DNA from: an uncultured Bacilli bacterium
GTDB taxonomy: Bacteria > Bacillota_I > Bacilli_A > RF39 > UBA660
DNA length: 16,770 nucleotides
Direction of reading: 5' to 3'
NCBI GenBank assembly: GCA_947587565.1
Contig: CANPYA010000015.1
Span: 1-16,770, forward strand
Position numbers and translations under genes: made by a program. Shown in pieces: positions 1 through 5,831 of the stretch. The notes under the pieces were generated by a model. It was given only the letters and a program-made list of their open reading frames with translations, did not search any database and was not told where the DNA came from. Each line of letters opens with the position of its first letter. Position 1 is the first letter of the stretch.

Positions 1-306
1 GCAGAAAGTTTAGAAAATGATCAAATAGAAATATTAAATAATAATGATTTACAAGTAGGAGAAAATGAAATAATAATAAGAGTAACTAGTGAAGATAAAA
101 CGAGTACTACATATAAAATAATTGTTAATCGTTTAAGTAGGGAAGAAGAAAATGAAATAAGAAAAAATTCAATATTATTAAAAGTATTATTAGTTATATT
201 TGTCATATCTGTTATTATAATGGTTACTTTAGTGGGAATATTTATTAAGAGAAATTATAAGAAGAAGATAAATATTAAGAAAAAAGTGTCAAATAAGAAA
301 AAATAG
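1..306 (+). CDS. C-terminal end of a membrane-anchored cadherin-like beta-sandwich protein (partial)
   Basis: An open frame runs in from the left edge and ends at TAG 304-306, leaving 101 residues. Residues about 10-46 (LQVGENEIIIRVTSEDKTS followed by TTYKIIVNR) fit the end of a cadherin-like beta-sandwich repeat (Pfam PF12733 type, usual pattern LxxGxNxIxIxVTAEDGTTxTYTIxVxR). A charged linker (SREEENEIRKNS) and one strongly hydrophobic segment at about 60-81 follow. The last 20 residues are Lys/Arg-rich. This topology suggests a surface protein anchored by a C-terminal transmembrane helix with a short cytoplasmic tail; there is no LPxTG motif. The N-terminal part, and any catalytic or adhesive domain, lies outside the window. 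The family call comes from pattern recall and is not a search result. Confidence 0.75.
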   Translation, partial: AESLENDQIEILNNNDLQVGENEIIIRVTSEDKTSTTYKIIVNRLSREEENEIRKNSILLKVLLVIFVISVIIMVTLVGIFIKRNYKKKINIKKKVSNKKK

Positions 307-327
307 TAGTATAAATAGTTATATCTA

Positions 328-336
328 TGATATAAT
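328..336 (+). promoter_or_regulatory. extended -10 promoter of the 6S RNA
   Basis: TGATATAAT at 328-336 is a perfect TGn-extended -10 box. The first base of the RNA closing stem (A343) lies seven bases past its end, where initiation is expected. No good -35 is visible, as is common for extended -10 promoters. Confidence 0.7.
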
Positions 337-342
337 ATAAAT

Positions 343-511
343 ACCTAGATGGTAAGTTATTCAATAAAACCGACTATATTGATAATAAGGGGAACTAATT
401 ATCATGTGGTGTTGAATGCCTGTACATTGTATGGGAATCCTAATACTTGATATGTGTTCTACCACCTGCGAGAGAGCGGGATTTTATCAAGGTAACTGCC
501 ACTAGGTTTTT
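343..511 (+). ncRNA. ssrS: 6S RNA (RNA polymerase-binding regulatory RNA)
   Basis: About 169 nt of structured, non-coding sequence lies between a promoter and a T-run. The two ends pair in a long closing stem: ACCTAG 343-348 with CTAGGT 502-507, TGGT 350-353 with GCCA 498-501, and AGTTA 355-359 with TAACT 493-497. A terminal arm closes with GTGGT 406-410 and ACCAC 461-465. Between these lie small hairpins on each side of a central bubble: 5' TGATAAT 380-386 with ATTATCA 398-404, and 3' CCTGC 465-469 with GCGGG 476-480. Closing stem, bubble and terminal arm together are the 6S architecture, which mimics an open promoter and sequesters sigma-A RNA polymerase. The location just upstream of tcdA and rarA matches B. 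subtilis bsrA. TTTTT at 507-511 makes the closing stem double as terminator. The call rests on structure and synteny; I have not run a covariance model. Confidence 0.78.
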
Positions 512-524
512 AAATGGAGTATAT

Positions 525-1196
525 ATGGATGATAGAATAGTAAGTTTAATTGGAAAAGATAATTTAGATAAAATAAGAAATACTAAAATATTATTAGTAG
601 GTTGTGGGGGAGTAGGTAGTTTTGCTTTTGAAGGATTAATTAGAAGTGGTTTTCAAAATATTACCGTTATTGATAAAGATAAAGTAGATATTACTAATTT
701 AAATAGACAATTAGTAGCGAATTTAAAAACTATTGGGTTATCTAAAGTAGATGTTGCTAGTAAGAAAGCTAAAGAAATTAATAAAAACATTAAAATTAAG
801 GCCCTAGAAGAGTTTTTAGATGAAAATAATATAAATAGTCTAGATAAAGATTTTGACTTTATAATTGATGCTTGTGACACTTTAAAAACTAAATTAGAAT
901 TAATTAAGTTTGCAAATACTAATCATATTAAAATAATTACCTCTTTAGGTATGGGTAATAGGGTAGATGCGAGTAAAGTTAAAATAACAACATTAGATAA
1001 AACTAGTAATGATCCTTTAGCTAAAAGATTAAGAAAGTTAGTTAAAGAAAATAAGATAAATGGAAAAATTAAAGTAATCTTTAGTGAAGAATTACCGGTT
1101 AAAAAAGGAACAGTAAGTTCAATTATTACTGTTCCCGGAACGGCTGGTTTATTAATTGTCAGTTATATTATTAATGAGATAATTAATTTAAGTTAG
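525..1196 (+). CDS. tcdA: tRNA threonylcarbamoyladenosine dehydratase TcdA (CsdL/YgdL family)
   Basis: This E1/ThiF-like enzyme uses ATP to dehydrate t6A37 of tRNA to cyclic ct6A. The 223-residue product shows the nucleotide-binding loop VGCGGVGS (25-32), the acidic/NLNRQ stretch ITVIDKDKVDITNLNRQ (46-62) with its Asp and Asn-Arg ATP contacts, K74, the DACDT motif (116-120) and the C-terminal DPLAKRLRK and VIFSEE blocks typical of TcdA. Start: the frame is open back to ATG 447, but that start lies inside the 6S RNA. ATG 525 has GGAG at 516-519 five bases upstream and gives the expected N-terminus (MDDRIVSLIG, like the family's RFxRxxxLxG). It is slightly short for the family (about 250-270). 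The stop overlaps the stop of convergent rarA by four bases, with no terminator between them. Its promoter may be read-through from the 6S RNA. Confidence 0.9.
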   Translation: MDDRIVSLIGKDNLDKIRNTKILLVGCGGVGSFAFEGLIRSGFQNITVIDKDKVDITNLNRQLVANLKTIGLSKVDVASKKAKEINKNIKIKALEEFLDENNINSLDKDFDFIIDACDTLKTKLELIKFANTNHIKIITSLGMGNRVDASKVKITTLDKTSNDPLAKRLRKLVKENKINGKIKVIFSEELPVKKGTVSSIITVPGTAGLLIVSYIINEIINLS

Positions 1197-2392
1197 TTAT
1201 CTTTTTTCATGTCATTATGGACTTTATTTAAGTTCATTTCGACTAAATTATTTTTTGGTTTATAATAAATAGCATCTTTTATATTATCAGGTAGATATTG
1301 TTGTTTAACCCAATCATGGGGATAATTATGCGGATATAAATAATTAGGATTACCATTTTTAATATGAGCGGGTACATTACCTGTACTACCTTTATTTATA
1401 TCATTTAAAGCATTGTCGATTGCTGTTATAGCACTGTTACTTTTAGGAGATAAAGCCATTTCAATGGCTATTTCTGCAAGTGGTATTCTTGCTTCCGGTA
1501 ATCCAACCCGTTCCGCAGCATTAATCGCCGCATCTAATCTGGGACCAATACCGGGATTAGCAAGACCGATATCTTCATAAGCAATAACCGAAAGTCTTCT
1601 ATAAATACTATCTAAATCTTCCACCGCAATTAATCTTGCTAAATAATGAATCGTCGCATCCACATCACTACCGCGAATAGATTTTTGTAAAGCACTTAAA
1701 ACATCATAATGGCCATCTTCATTTTTATCATGAAAGAAAACGGGTTTACTATTGATATTTTTTAAATCTTCTAAAGTTATCTCATGATTAGTTTTAGCAT
1801 AATAAGCAACCTCTAGTAAGTTAAGAGCGCATCTTACATCACCACTTGATACCGTACTTATATATTCTAAGGCTTGATTATTTATTTTAATACCATCTAA
1901 TTTTTTTGTAGCTTTCTTTAATATTTTTAAAATGTCTGCAATCGTTAATTCTTTTAATTCAAATATTTGAACTCTGCTTCTTATTGCTGGATTAATCTTA
2001 TGATAAGGATTACTAGTTGTAAGACCAATTAAAATAATAGTTCCTTTTTCTAAGTGGGGAAGTAAGATATCTTGTTTATCTTTATTCATGCGATGAATTT
2101 CATCGATAACTAAAATAATATCCCCATAAAATTTAGCTTCTTCAATGGCCATTTCAAAATCTTCTTTTTTACTGGTGGTGGCATTCAAAAATTTAGTACG
2201 AAGACCTAATTCATTACTAATCGCACTCGCTATACTGGTTTTCCCAATACCTGGTTTTCCATATAAAATCATGGAAAATAATTTCTTGTTTTTAACTAAA
2301 TTAGTTAATATTTTATCTTTACCAATTAAATGGTCTTGTCCCACAATATCATCTAATTTTTGAGGTCGTAATTTATCCGCTAATAATTCCAT
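1193..2392 (-). CDS. rarA: replication-associated recombination protein A (RarA/MgsA AAA+ ATPase)
   Basis: RarA is a clamp-loader-like AAA+ ATPase acting at stalled forks with SSB and RecA. Numbering from the chosen ATG: Walker A GKPGIGKTS (45-53), Walker B ILVIDEIHR (93-101), sensor-1 region GLTTSNP (123-129), and Arg-finger/sensor AIRSR (136-140). The C-terminal half has the RarA/WRNIP1 signature blocks YEDIGLANP, AERVGLPEARIPLA and the final PHDWVKQQYLP. Length (399) is normal. Start choice: GTG 2401, ATG 2398 and ATG 2392 are in frame; MELLADKLRP from 2392 aligns with the usual M-x-PLAxRMRP beginning. TATAAT at 2413-2408, extended by TGG, predicts a transcript start near 2401, so the leader is nine bases or none. 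Divergent from the Xer gene across a short shared promoter region. Confidence 0.93.
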   Translation of the reverse strand: MELLADKLRPQKLDDIVGQDHLIGKDKILTNLVKNKKLFSMILYGKPGIGKTSIASAISNELGLRTKFLNATTSKKEDFEMAIEEAKFYGDIILVIDEIHRMNKDKQDILLPHLEKGTIILIGLTTSNPYHKINPAIRSRVQIFELKELTIADILKILKKATKKLDGIKINNQALEYISTVSSGDVRCALNLLEVAYYAKTNHEITLEDLKNINSKPVFFHDKNEDGHYDVLSALQKSIRGSDVDATIHYLARLIAVEDLDSIYRRLSVIAYEDIGLANPGIGPRLDAAINAAERVGLPEARIPLAEIAIEMALSPKSNSAITAIDNALNDINKGSTGNVPAHIKNGNPNYLYPHNYPHDWVKQQYLPDNIKDAIYYKPKNNLVEMNLNKVHNDMKKDN

Positions 2393-2407
2393 ATACATCA
2401 CATATTT

Positions 2408-2441
2408 ATTATACCATAAAGTCTTAAAATGATGATATAAT
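2408..2441. promoter_or_regulatory. divergent promoter pair for rarA (minus) and the Xer recombinase (plus)
   Basis: On the minus strand TGGTATAAT (TATAAT at 2413-2408) reads into rarA. On the plus strand TGATATAAT at 2433-2441 reads into the Xer gene. Both are TGn-extended -10 boxes with perfect TATAAT. They face away from each other with about 20 bp between the -10 boxes, so polymerase bound at one would cover the other. Predicted leaders are very short on both sides. Confidence 0.6.
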
Positions 2442-2463
2442 ATTCCTAAGGAAGATGGATTAA

Positions 2464-3381
2464 ATGAATGAAGAATTAGAAAAAGATGTCCAAAAATATT
2501 TAGATTATTTAAAATATGAAAGAAAGTTATCTAATAATACTTATGAATCATATCGTTATAATTTATTAAAAATTCAAAAAATATTAAAAAGGAGTTTACT
2601 TACTTTAACAGAAGATGAAATAAGAGAATTTTTATATCATGATAATTCTAATAGTACCACTAAAGCCCATTATTTAACGGTTTTAAGAAATATGTATGCT
2701 TATTTAGAAGAAAATAAGGTTATTAGTAAGAATCCGACCATTAATATTAAAATGCCCAAACTCGCGAAAAGATTACCTAAATATTTAACAGTAGATGAAG
2801 TAGATAAATTATTAAATATTAGTTTAACTAAACCCATTGATTATCGGAATAAAGCCATGCTAGAGTTATTATATGGATCAGGTATTAGAATTAGTGAATT
2901 ACTTAATTTAAAATTACAAAACTATAATGAACCAGGATCTTTTATCAAAGTAATGGGGAAGGGGAGTAAAGAGCGGATTATTCCTATTGGGGATATTACA
3001 ATGCACTATTTAAATCTTTATTTAAAAGAATACCGGAGTTTTATCTTAAAAACTAAAGAATCAGATTATATATTTGTAAATTATACTGGTGGGAAGATGA
3101 CAAGGCAAGGATTTTTTAAGATACTTAAACATCAATGTGATATAAGTGGTATTAATAAAGAAATATCACCACATGTTTTAAGACATTCTTTTGCCACCCA
3201 TCTTTTAAATAATGGAGCGGATTTAAGAATTATTCAAGAATTACTTGGGCATGAGAATTTATCGACTACCGAAATATATTCCCATATATCTAATGAAAAA
3301 ATAAAGAATGATTATCAAAAAAGTCATCCTCATTTTAGTGTAAAAGAAAAGGAAGAAACTAAATCGTCTTCCCAAGAATAA
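2464..3381 (+). CDS. xerD: site-specific tyrosine recombinase, XerC/XerD family
   Basis: 305 residues, full length for chromosomal Xer. The N-terminal SAM-like core-binding domain spans about 4-88 (LSNNTYESYRYNL), followed by the catalytic domain. All catalytic residues are present at the spacing of E. coli XerD: R142 (GSGIRISEL), K166 (GKGSKER), H237 and R240 (HVLRHSFATH), H263 (LGHENL) and nucleophile Y272 (STTEIYSH). Xer proteins resolve chromosome dimers by strand exchange at dif near the terminus. The RBS AAGGAAG (2448-2454) suits ATG 2464, just after TGATATAAT. The tail after about 285 is polar (KEKEETKSSSQE). XerC and XerD cannot be separated with confidence by eye; XerD is the better fit (P-KL-x-KRLPKYLT linker). 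A dif-like site lies about 1.1 kb downstream. A second Xer partner, if any, is outside the window. Confidence 0.9.
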   Translation: MNEELEKDVQKYLDYLKYERKLSNNTYESYRYNLLKIQKILKRSLLTLTEDEIREFLYHDNSNSTTKAHYLTVLRNMYAYLEENKVISKNPTINIKMPKLAKRLPKYLTVDEVDKLLNISLTKPIDYRNKAMLELLYGSGIRISELLNLKLQNYNEPGSFIKVMGKGSKERIIPIGDITMHYLNLYLKEYRSFILKTKESDYIFVNYTGGKMTRQGFFKILKHQCDISGINKEISPHVLRHSFATHLLNNGADLRIIQELLGHENLSTTEIYSHISNEKIKNDYQKSHPHFSVKEKEETKSSSQE

Positions 3382-3384
3382 TAA

Positions 3385-3510
3385 TTATTTACCTTCGTTG
3401 TTACGAGCTCTATTATTATTTCTAGAACTTCTATTATTTTCTTTTTGATTAGCACGTTGATTATTACTTCTGTTGTTATTTCTACTAGAATTATTATTTC
3501 TATTACTCAT
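3385..3510 (-). CDS. Asn/Arg/Ser-rich basic microprotein, 41 aa
   Basis: Too short for default ORF calling but well supported. It has ATG 3510, TAA at 3387-3385, and a near-perfect RBS on the minus strand, AGGAGGGAAGAAAA directly before the ATG. The product begins MSNRNNNSSRNNNRSNNQ and ends NNNRARNNEGK: 17 Asn, 8 Arg, 6 Ser, 2 Lys and only 2 Glu in 41 residues. It has no hydrophobic segment, so it should be soluble, strongly basic and disordered, perhaps nucleic-acid binding. SSRNNNR occurs twice, at 8-14 and 28-34, suggesting an internal duplication of about 20 residues. I do not recognise the family; a spore-type small acid-soluble protein or a ribosome/RNA-binding peptide are guesses. A TGCCATAAT extended -10-like element upstream (minus, 3539-3531) could drive it. 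Its stop lies three bases from that of the Xer gene, convergent. Confidence 0.65.
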   Translation of the reverse strand: MSNRNNNSSRNNNRSNNQRANQKENNRSSRNNNRARNNEGK

Positions 3511-3600
3511 TTTTCTTCCCTCCTAATAGTATTATGGCAAATTATTAATATTTAATACTTCGTAAATATTACTTTTTTTGGCAATAAATGGTTTGGTAAT

Positions 3601-4350
3601 TTATAGTAAAAAGTGATTAATTAAAATAAGAATAATACCGATAAGTAAACCTAAATAAATGAATTTATTTTGTTTATAAGATATCGCTTTAGGAAGCATT
3701 TCTTCAATGGCTAAAGTAATCATGATACCAGCAACCAAAAGAAGTATTGTACTAATCATGACTTCAGTTATATAGCGTTTTAAAAAGACAAAAGCAAGAA
3801 TGGCACCAAAAGGTTCAGCAAGACCTGATAAGAAAGTATTTAATAAAGCTTTTTTCTTCGAATGTGTTGAATAATAAAGGGGAACAGCAATAGAAATACC
3901 TTCCGGAATATTATGAAACATAATGGCTAAAGATAATTTAAGACCTAAAGATTTATCTTGGACGCTTCCCATGAATGTAGCAATACCTTCTGGAAAGTTA
4001 TGGAGCATTAATGCCAGCATACTTAAGATGCCTAATTTATATAAAGAATTAGCATCTTGCGTGTCCATTAATTTATTAATTATTAAGACTAAAATAGCCC
4101 CAATTATAAAAGATATAAGGGCAATAAATAGTGTTTTAGATATCTTATAATTGATTAAAAGACTAAAAAAAGATGTTGGAATTAAATCCGTAATACTAAT
4201 ACCGATCATAATAGCTATGGAAAAAGATAAACAAAACGTAATAAATTTATTTATTTTATTTTCTTTGATAGGAAAAAATATAATAATACCCCCGAGTAGG
4301 GTAGACATTCCAGCCATTGTGGAGATTAAAAACGCATTTAATGTAGTCAT
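3601..4350 (-). CDS. ZIP family divalent metal transporter (ZupT/GufA-like)
   Basis: An integral membrane importer of Zn2+ or related divalent cations. About eight hydrophobic segments span the 249 residues. The ZIP signatures are intact: HNFPEGI at 117-123 in TM4 and HNIPEGI at 146-152 in TM5, which together supply the metal-binding His/Glu pairs, followed by LAEPFGA (177-183), typical of the ZupT branch. Length is close to E. coli ZupT (257). The loop between TM3 and TM4 is short and lacks the His-rich stretch of many ZIPs (only DTQDANSLYK). Start: an in-frame GTG at 4359 exists, but it lies inside the GGGTG that can serve as RBS six bases before ATG 4350, so ATG is preferred. No clear promoter or terminator is visible, and transcription may continue into the 41-aa gene. 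Metal specificity cannot be told from sequence. Confidence 0.9.
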   Translation of the reverse strand: MTTLNAFLISTMAGMSTLLGGIIIFFPIKENKINKFITFCLSFSIAIMIGISITDLIPTSFFSLLINYKISKTLFIALISFIIGAILVLIINKLMDTQDANSLYKLGILSMLALMLHNFPEGIATFMGSVQDKSLGLKLSLAIMFHNIPEGISIAVPLYYSTHSKKKALLNTFLSGLAEPFGAILAFVFLKRYITEVMISTILLLVAGIMITLAIEEMLPKAISYKQNKFIYLGLLIGIILILINHFLL

Positions 4351-4524
4351 TAGAAACACCCACTTAAATATATGTTAGAGGGTTAGTAAATATTTGTAAA
4401 TTAAATAGATTTATGACTAGGCAAAATATTATTTTAATGGTATTCTTATTATAAGATGTAATAAATAAAGTAGAGTATAGATCAAAATATTATAGATTAT
4501 TTCACTTTTAGAAAAAGAAGTTTT

Positions 4525-4552
4525 GGTTTACATAATATATATTATGCAAAAT
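4525..4552 (-). other. dif: dif-like Xer recombination site (28 bp)
   Basis: Read on the minus strand the site is ATTTTGCATAA (XerC-type arm), TATATA (centre), TTATGTAAACC (XerD-type arm): the 11-6-11 layout of bacterial dif. Against B. subtilis dif as I recall it (arms ACTTCCTAGAA and TTATGTAAACT, centre TATATA) I count 22 of 28 identical, including the centre and the first ten bases of the XerD arm. Against E. coli dif (GGTGCGCATAA, TGTATA, TTATGTTAAAT) 20 of 28 match, including GCATAA of the XerC arm. The inner CATAATATATATTATG (4531-4546) is a perfect 16-bp palindrome. It lies in a non-coding gap about 1.1 kb from a complete Xer gene. Because the region is very AT-rich some similarity is expected by chance, but the GC-containing arm positions also match. 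Confidence 0.7.
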
Positions 4553-4596
4553 AAATATATAACATATAAATACAGATAAATACTGAATTAGATGCA

Positions 4597-4649
4597 TATT
4601 TGCCTTCACTTACACTATTAATATTATGTAAATTATTTTAGGCAAAATT
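4597..4649. repeat. imperfect inverted repeat containing a second XerD-arm-like sequence
   Basis: Outer arms TTTGCCT (4599-4605) and AGGCAAA (4640-4646) are 7-bp perfect inverted repeats. Inside them TTACA (4610-4614) and TGTAA (4627-4631) pair again around an AT core. The right inner arm sits in TTATGTAAATT (4624-4634), which matches 9 of 11 bases of the XerD-type arm of the dif-like site, but in the opposite orientation and without a good XerC arm. It could be an accessory or decayed Xer site, a protein-binding operator, or chance. No T-run follows, so it is not a terminator. Confidence 0.4.
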
Positions 4650-4700
4650 TAAACTATTTTAAAATTAAAAAACCTAATTTCATATCACTCGCAAATACAG

Positions 4701-4834
4701 GTGTGTATATATCCTTATTAAAATATTAATATAAGGATTATACGCGTATTATATCCTATTATTATATATTATATAAGGATATATATGCGTATTATATCCT
4801 ATTATTATATATTATATAAGGATATATATGCGTA
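4701..4834. repeat. three tandem 43-bp units, each an imperfect palindrome
   Basis: Units 4744-4786 and 4787-4829 are identical over all 43 bases, starting GCGTATTATATCC. Unit 4701-4743 has the same length and the same plan but has diverged. A fourth unit begins at 4830 (GCGTA) and breaks off. Each identical unit has inverted arms ATATCCT and AGGATAT (4751-4757 with 4776-4782, and 4794-4800 with 4819-4825). The diverged unit has ATCCTTAT (4711-4718) with ATAAGGAT (4731-4738). A GCGT step, the only GC-rich spot, marks each unit border. The period is close to four helical turns, so the arms would lie on one DNA face. There is no unique spacer, so it is not CRISPR. Function unknown. Confidence 0.85.
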
Positions 4835-4852
4835 CATGAAAGAAAAGAGAAG

Positions 4853-4885
4853 TTTACAAAAAGAAAAAGAGTAGTTACACTCTTT
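4853..4885 (-). terminator. Rho-independent terminator of the HTH/membrane-protein operon
   Basis: On the minus strand AAAGAGT, loop GTAACT, ACTCTTT (4885-4866) is a 7-bp perfect hairpin starting four bases after the TAA of the upstream gene, followed by TTCTTTTT (4865-4858). Confidence 0.8.
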
Positions 4886-4888
4886 TAT

Positions 4889-5815
4889 TTATTTTACTAA
4901 TTCAGTGCTAACCCAATAATAAGTACCATCTTTAGCTTTTTTAAATGTATGCTTATATTGTGTTGCATATTTTTCCATAAATTCAAAATTCATTTTATCT
5001 TCTTCATAGTTATTAGTACACTCTTCATTAATTGCTTGAGTAGTGTAGTTCTTATAACAATTATCATCTACTGTTTTAGCAAAGTAATCATATAAGTAGA
5101 TCTCACTACCCTTCTTTATAGCTTCACTTAATACACGATATATTGTAGCTTCTCTTCCATAAGTATAAGTAAATTGTTCAGATAAACCACAATAATATTT
5201 ATCATCTTTTAAATAACAAATATGGGTATCATCCGCTCTAAATTCTTGATTATTTTCAATATCTTTACCAAATATTTTCTTATAAGTACTATCAATAACA
5301 TCTTTGTCAATAATACTTACTTGACATTCATCAGTATCTTCTGTAATTCTAAAAGTCATATCATAATCATTTTTACAAACTTCACTCTTCTTATCTACTC
5401 TCTTCAATGTTTCTGTTTTAACATCTTTTAAATTACTTTTATGATAAGCAAGACATAATCTATTATCAGAAGAAATACTATCATAATTCATTGTTTTATC
5501 AGAATATGTAAATAAACCATTACAATTATTTAAATCATCAGTACTAAAATAATCATGTAATTCCGTAACAAGTTTAGATTCCGTATTTAAATTACGACCT
5601 CTTACAATATTTGAAATTATTAAGAATAAAGTTAAACCAATAAGTAAGATAATTAAAATCGTTAATACTTTGTCTTCTAATAATCTTGCTTTAAGACTTT
5701 TTTTAGTTTTAATTTTAGTATTTTCATTATCTTTTTTTACTATTTTTTCTTTATTTACTACTTTAAGATTTTTAGCATTCTTTTTATTTTTTTCTTTAGT
5801 ATCACTTTTTTTCAT
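4889..5815 (-). CDS. unrecognised single-pass membrane protein with a cysteine-rich outer domain
   Basis: I do not recognise this 308-residue protein. Residues 1-48 are extremely Lys-rich and presumably cytoplasmic. One transmembrane helix spans about 50-69 (VLTILIILLIGLTLFLIISN). The remaining 240 residues should lie outside the cell by the positive-inside rule. That domain is polar, with Asp, Asn, Lys and Tyr abundant. It carries all eight cysteines of the protein (98, 121, 147, 164, 200, 209, 253, 266), an even number that could form disulfides. There is no signal-peptidase site or sortase motif. Start ATG 5815 is preceded by AAGGAAGG about 10 bases upstream. It follows the HTH gene by 16 bases and ends at a strong terminator, so the two form an operon. 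A sensor or anchor role linked to the HTH protein is possible but is only inference from the pairing. Confidence 0.75.
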   Translation of the reverse strand: MKKSDTKEKNKKNAKNLKVVNKEKIVKKDNENTKIKTKKSLKARLLEDKVLTILIILLIGLTLFLIISNIVRGRNLNTESKLVTELHDYFSTDDLNNCNGLFTYSDKTMNYDSISSDNRLCLAYHKSNLKDVKTETLKRVDKKSEVCKNDYDMTFRITEDTDECQVSIIDKDVIDSTYKKIFGKDIENNQEFRADDTHICYLKDDKYYCGLSEQFTYTYGREATIYRVLSEAIKKGSEIYLYDYFAKTVDDNCYKNYTTQAINEECTNNYEEDKMNFEFMEKYATQYKHTFKKAKDGTYYWVSTELVK

Positions 5816-5831
5816 TTTCTACTACCCTTCC

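Larger units (their letters stand above)
4351..4888. other. 538-bp gene-free region with dif-like site, inverted repeat and tandem palindromes
   Basis: No reading frame of credible length, no tRNA and no known riboswitch is visible on either strand. Sequence is extremely AT-rich. The region separates the leftward ZIP gene from the terminator of the leftward HTH/membrane operon. Its contents are listed individually: dif-like site 4525-4552, imperfect inverted repeat 4597-4649, 43-bp tandem repeats 4701-4834 and a terminator at 4853-4885. I see nothing definable in 4360-4520 apart from AT-rich sequence. Confidence 0.7.

Noticed and set aside
447..524. Upstream ATG as the start of tcdA, adding 26 residues
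   Set aside because: These bases form the terminal arm, 3' bubble hairpin and closing stem of the 6S RNA; ATG 525 has a proper RBS and gives the family N-terminus.
2430..2456. dif-like resemblance upstream of xerD on the minus strand (CTTCCTTAGGAATATTATA)
   Set aside because: Only the XerC-side letters recall B. subtilis dif; the XerD arm does not match, and the bases are explained by the RBS and -10 of xerD.
4151..4378. Plus-strand ORFs over the ZIP gene
   Set aside because: They are antisense to a complete ZIP transporter and show no domain or RBS.
4597..4649. MntR- or Zur-type metal operator for the ZIP gene
   Set aside because: TTTGCC half-sites recall MntR boxes, but the arms are about 35 bp apart and about 250 bp from the ZIP start, with no promoter nearby.
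4701..4834. CRISPR array
   Set aside because: Units abut directly with no unique spacers, each is itself palindromic, and no cas gene is nearby.
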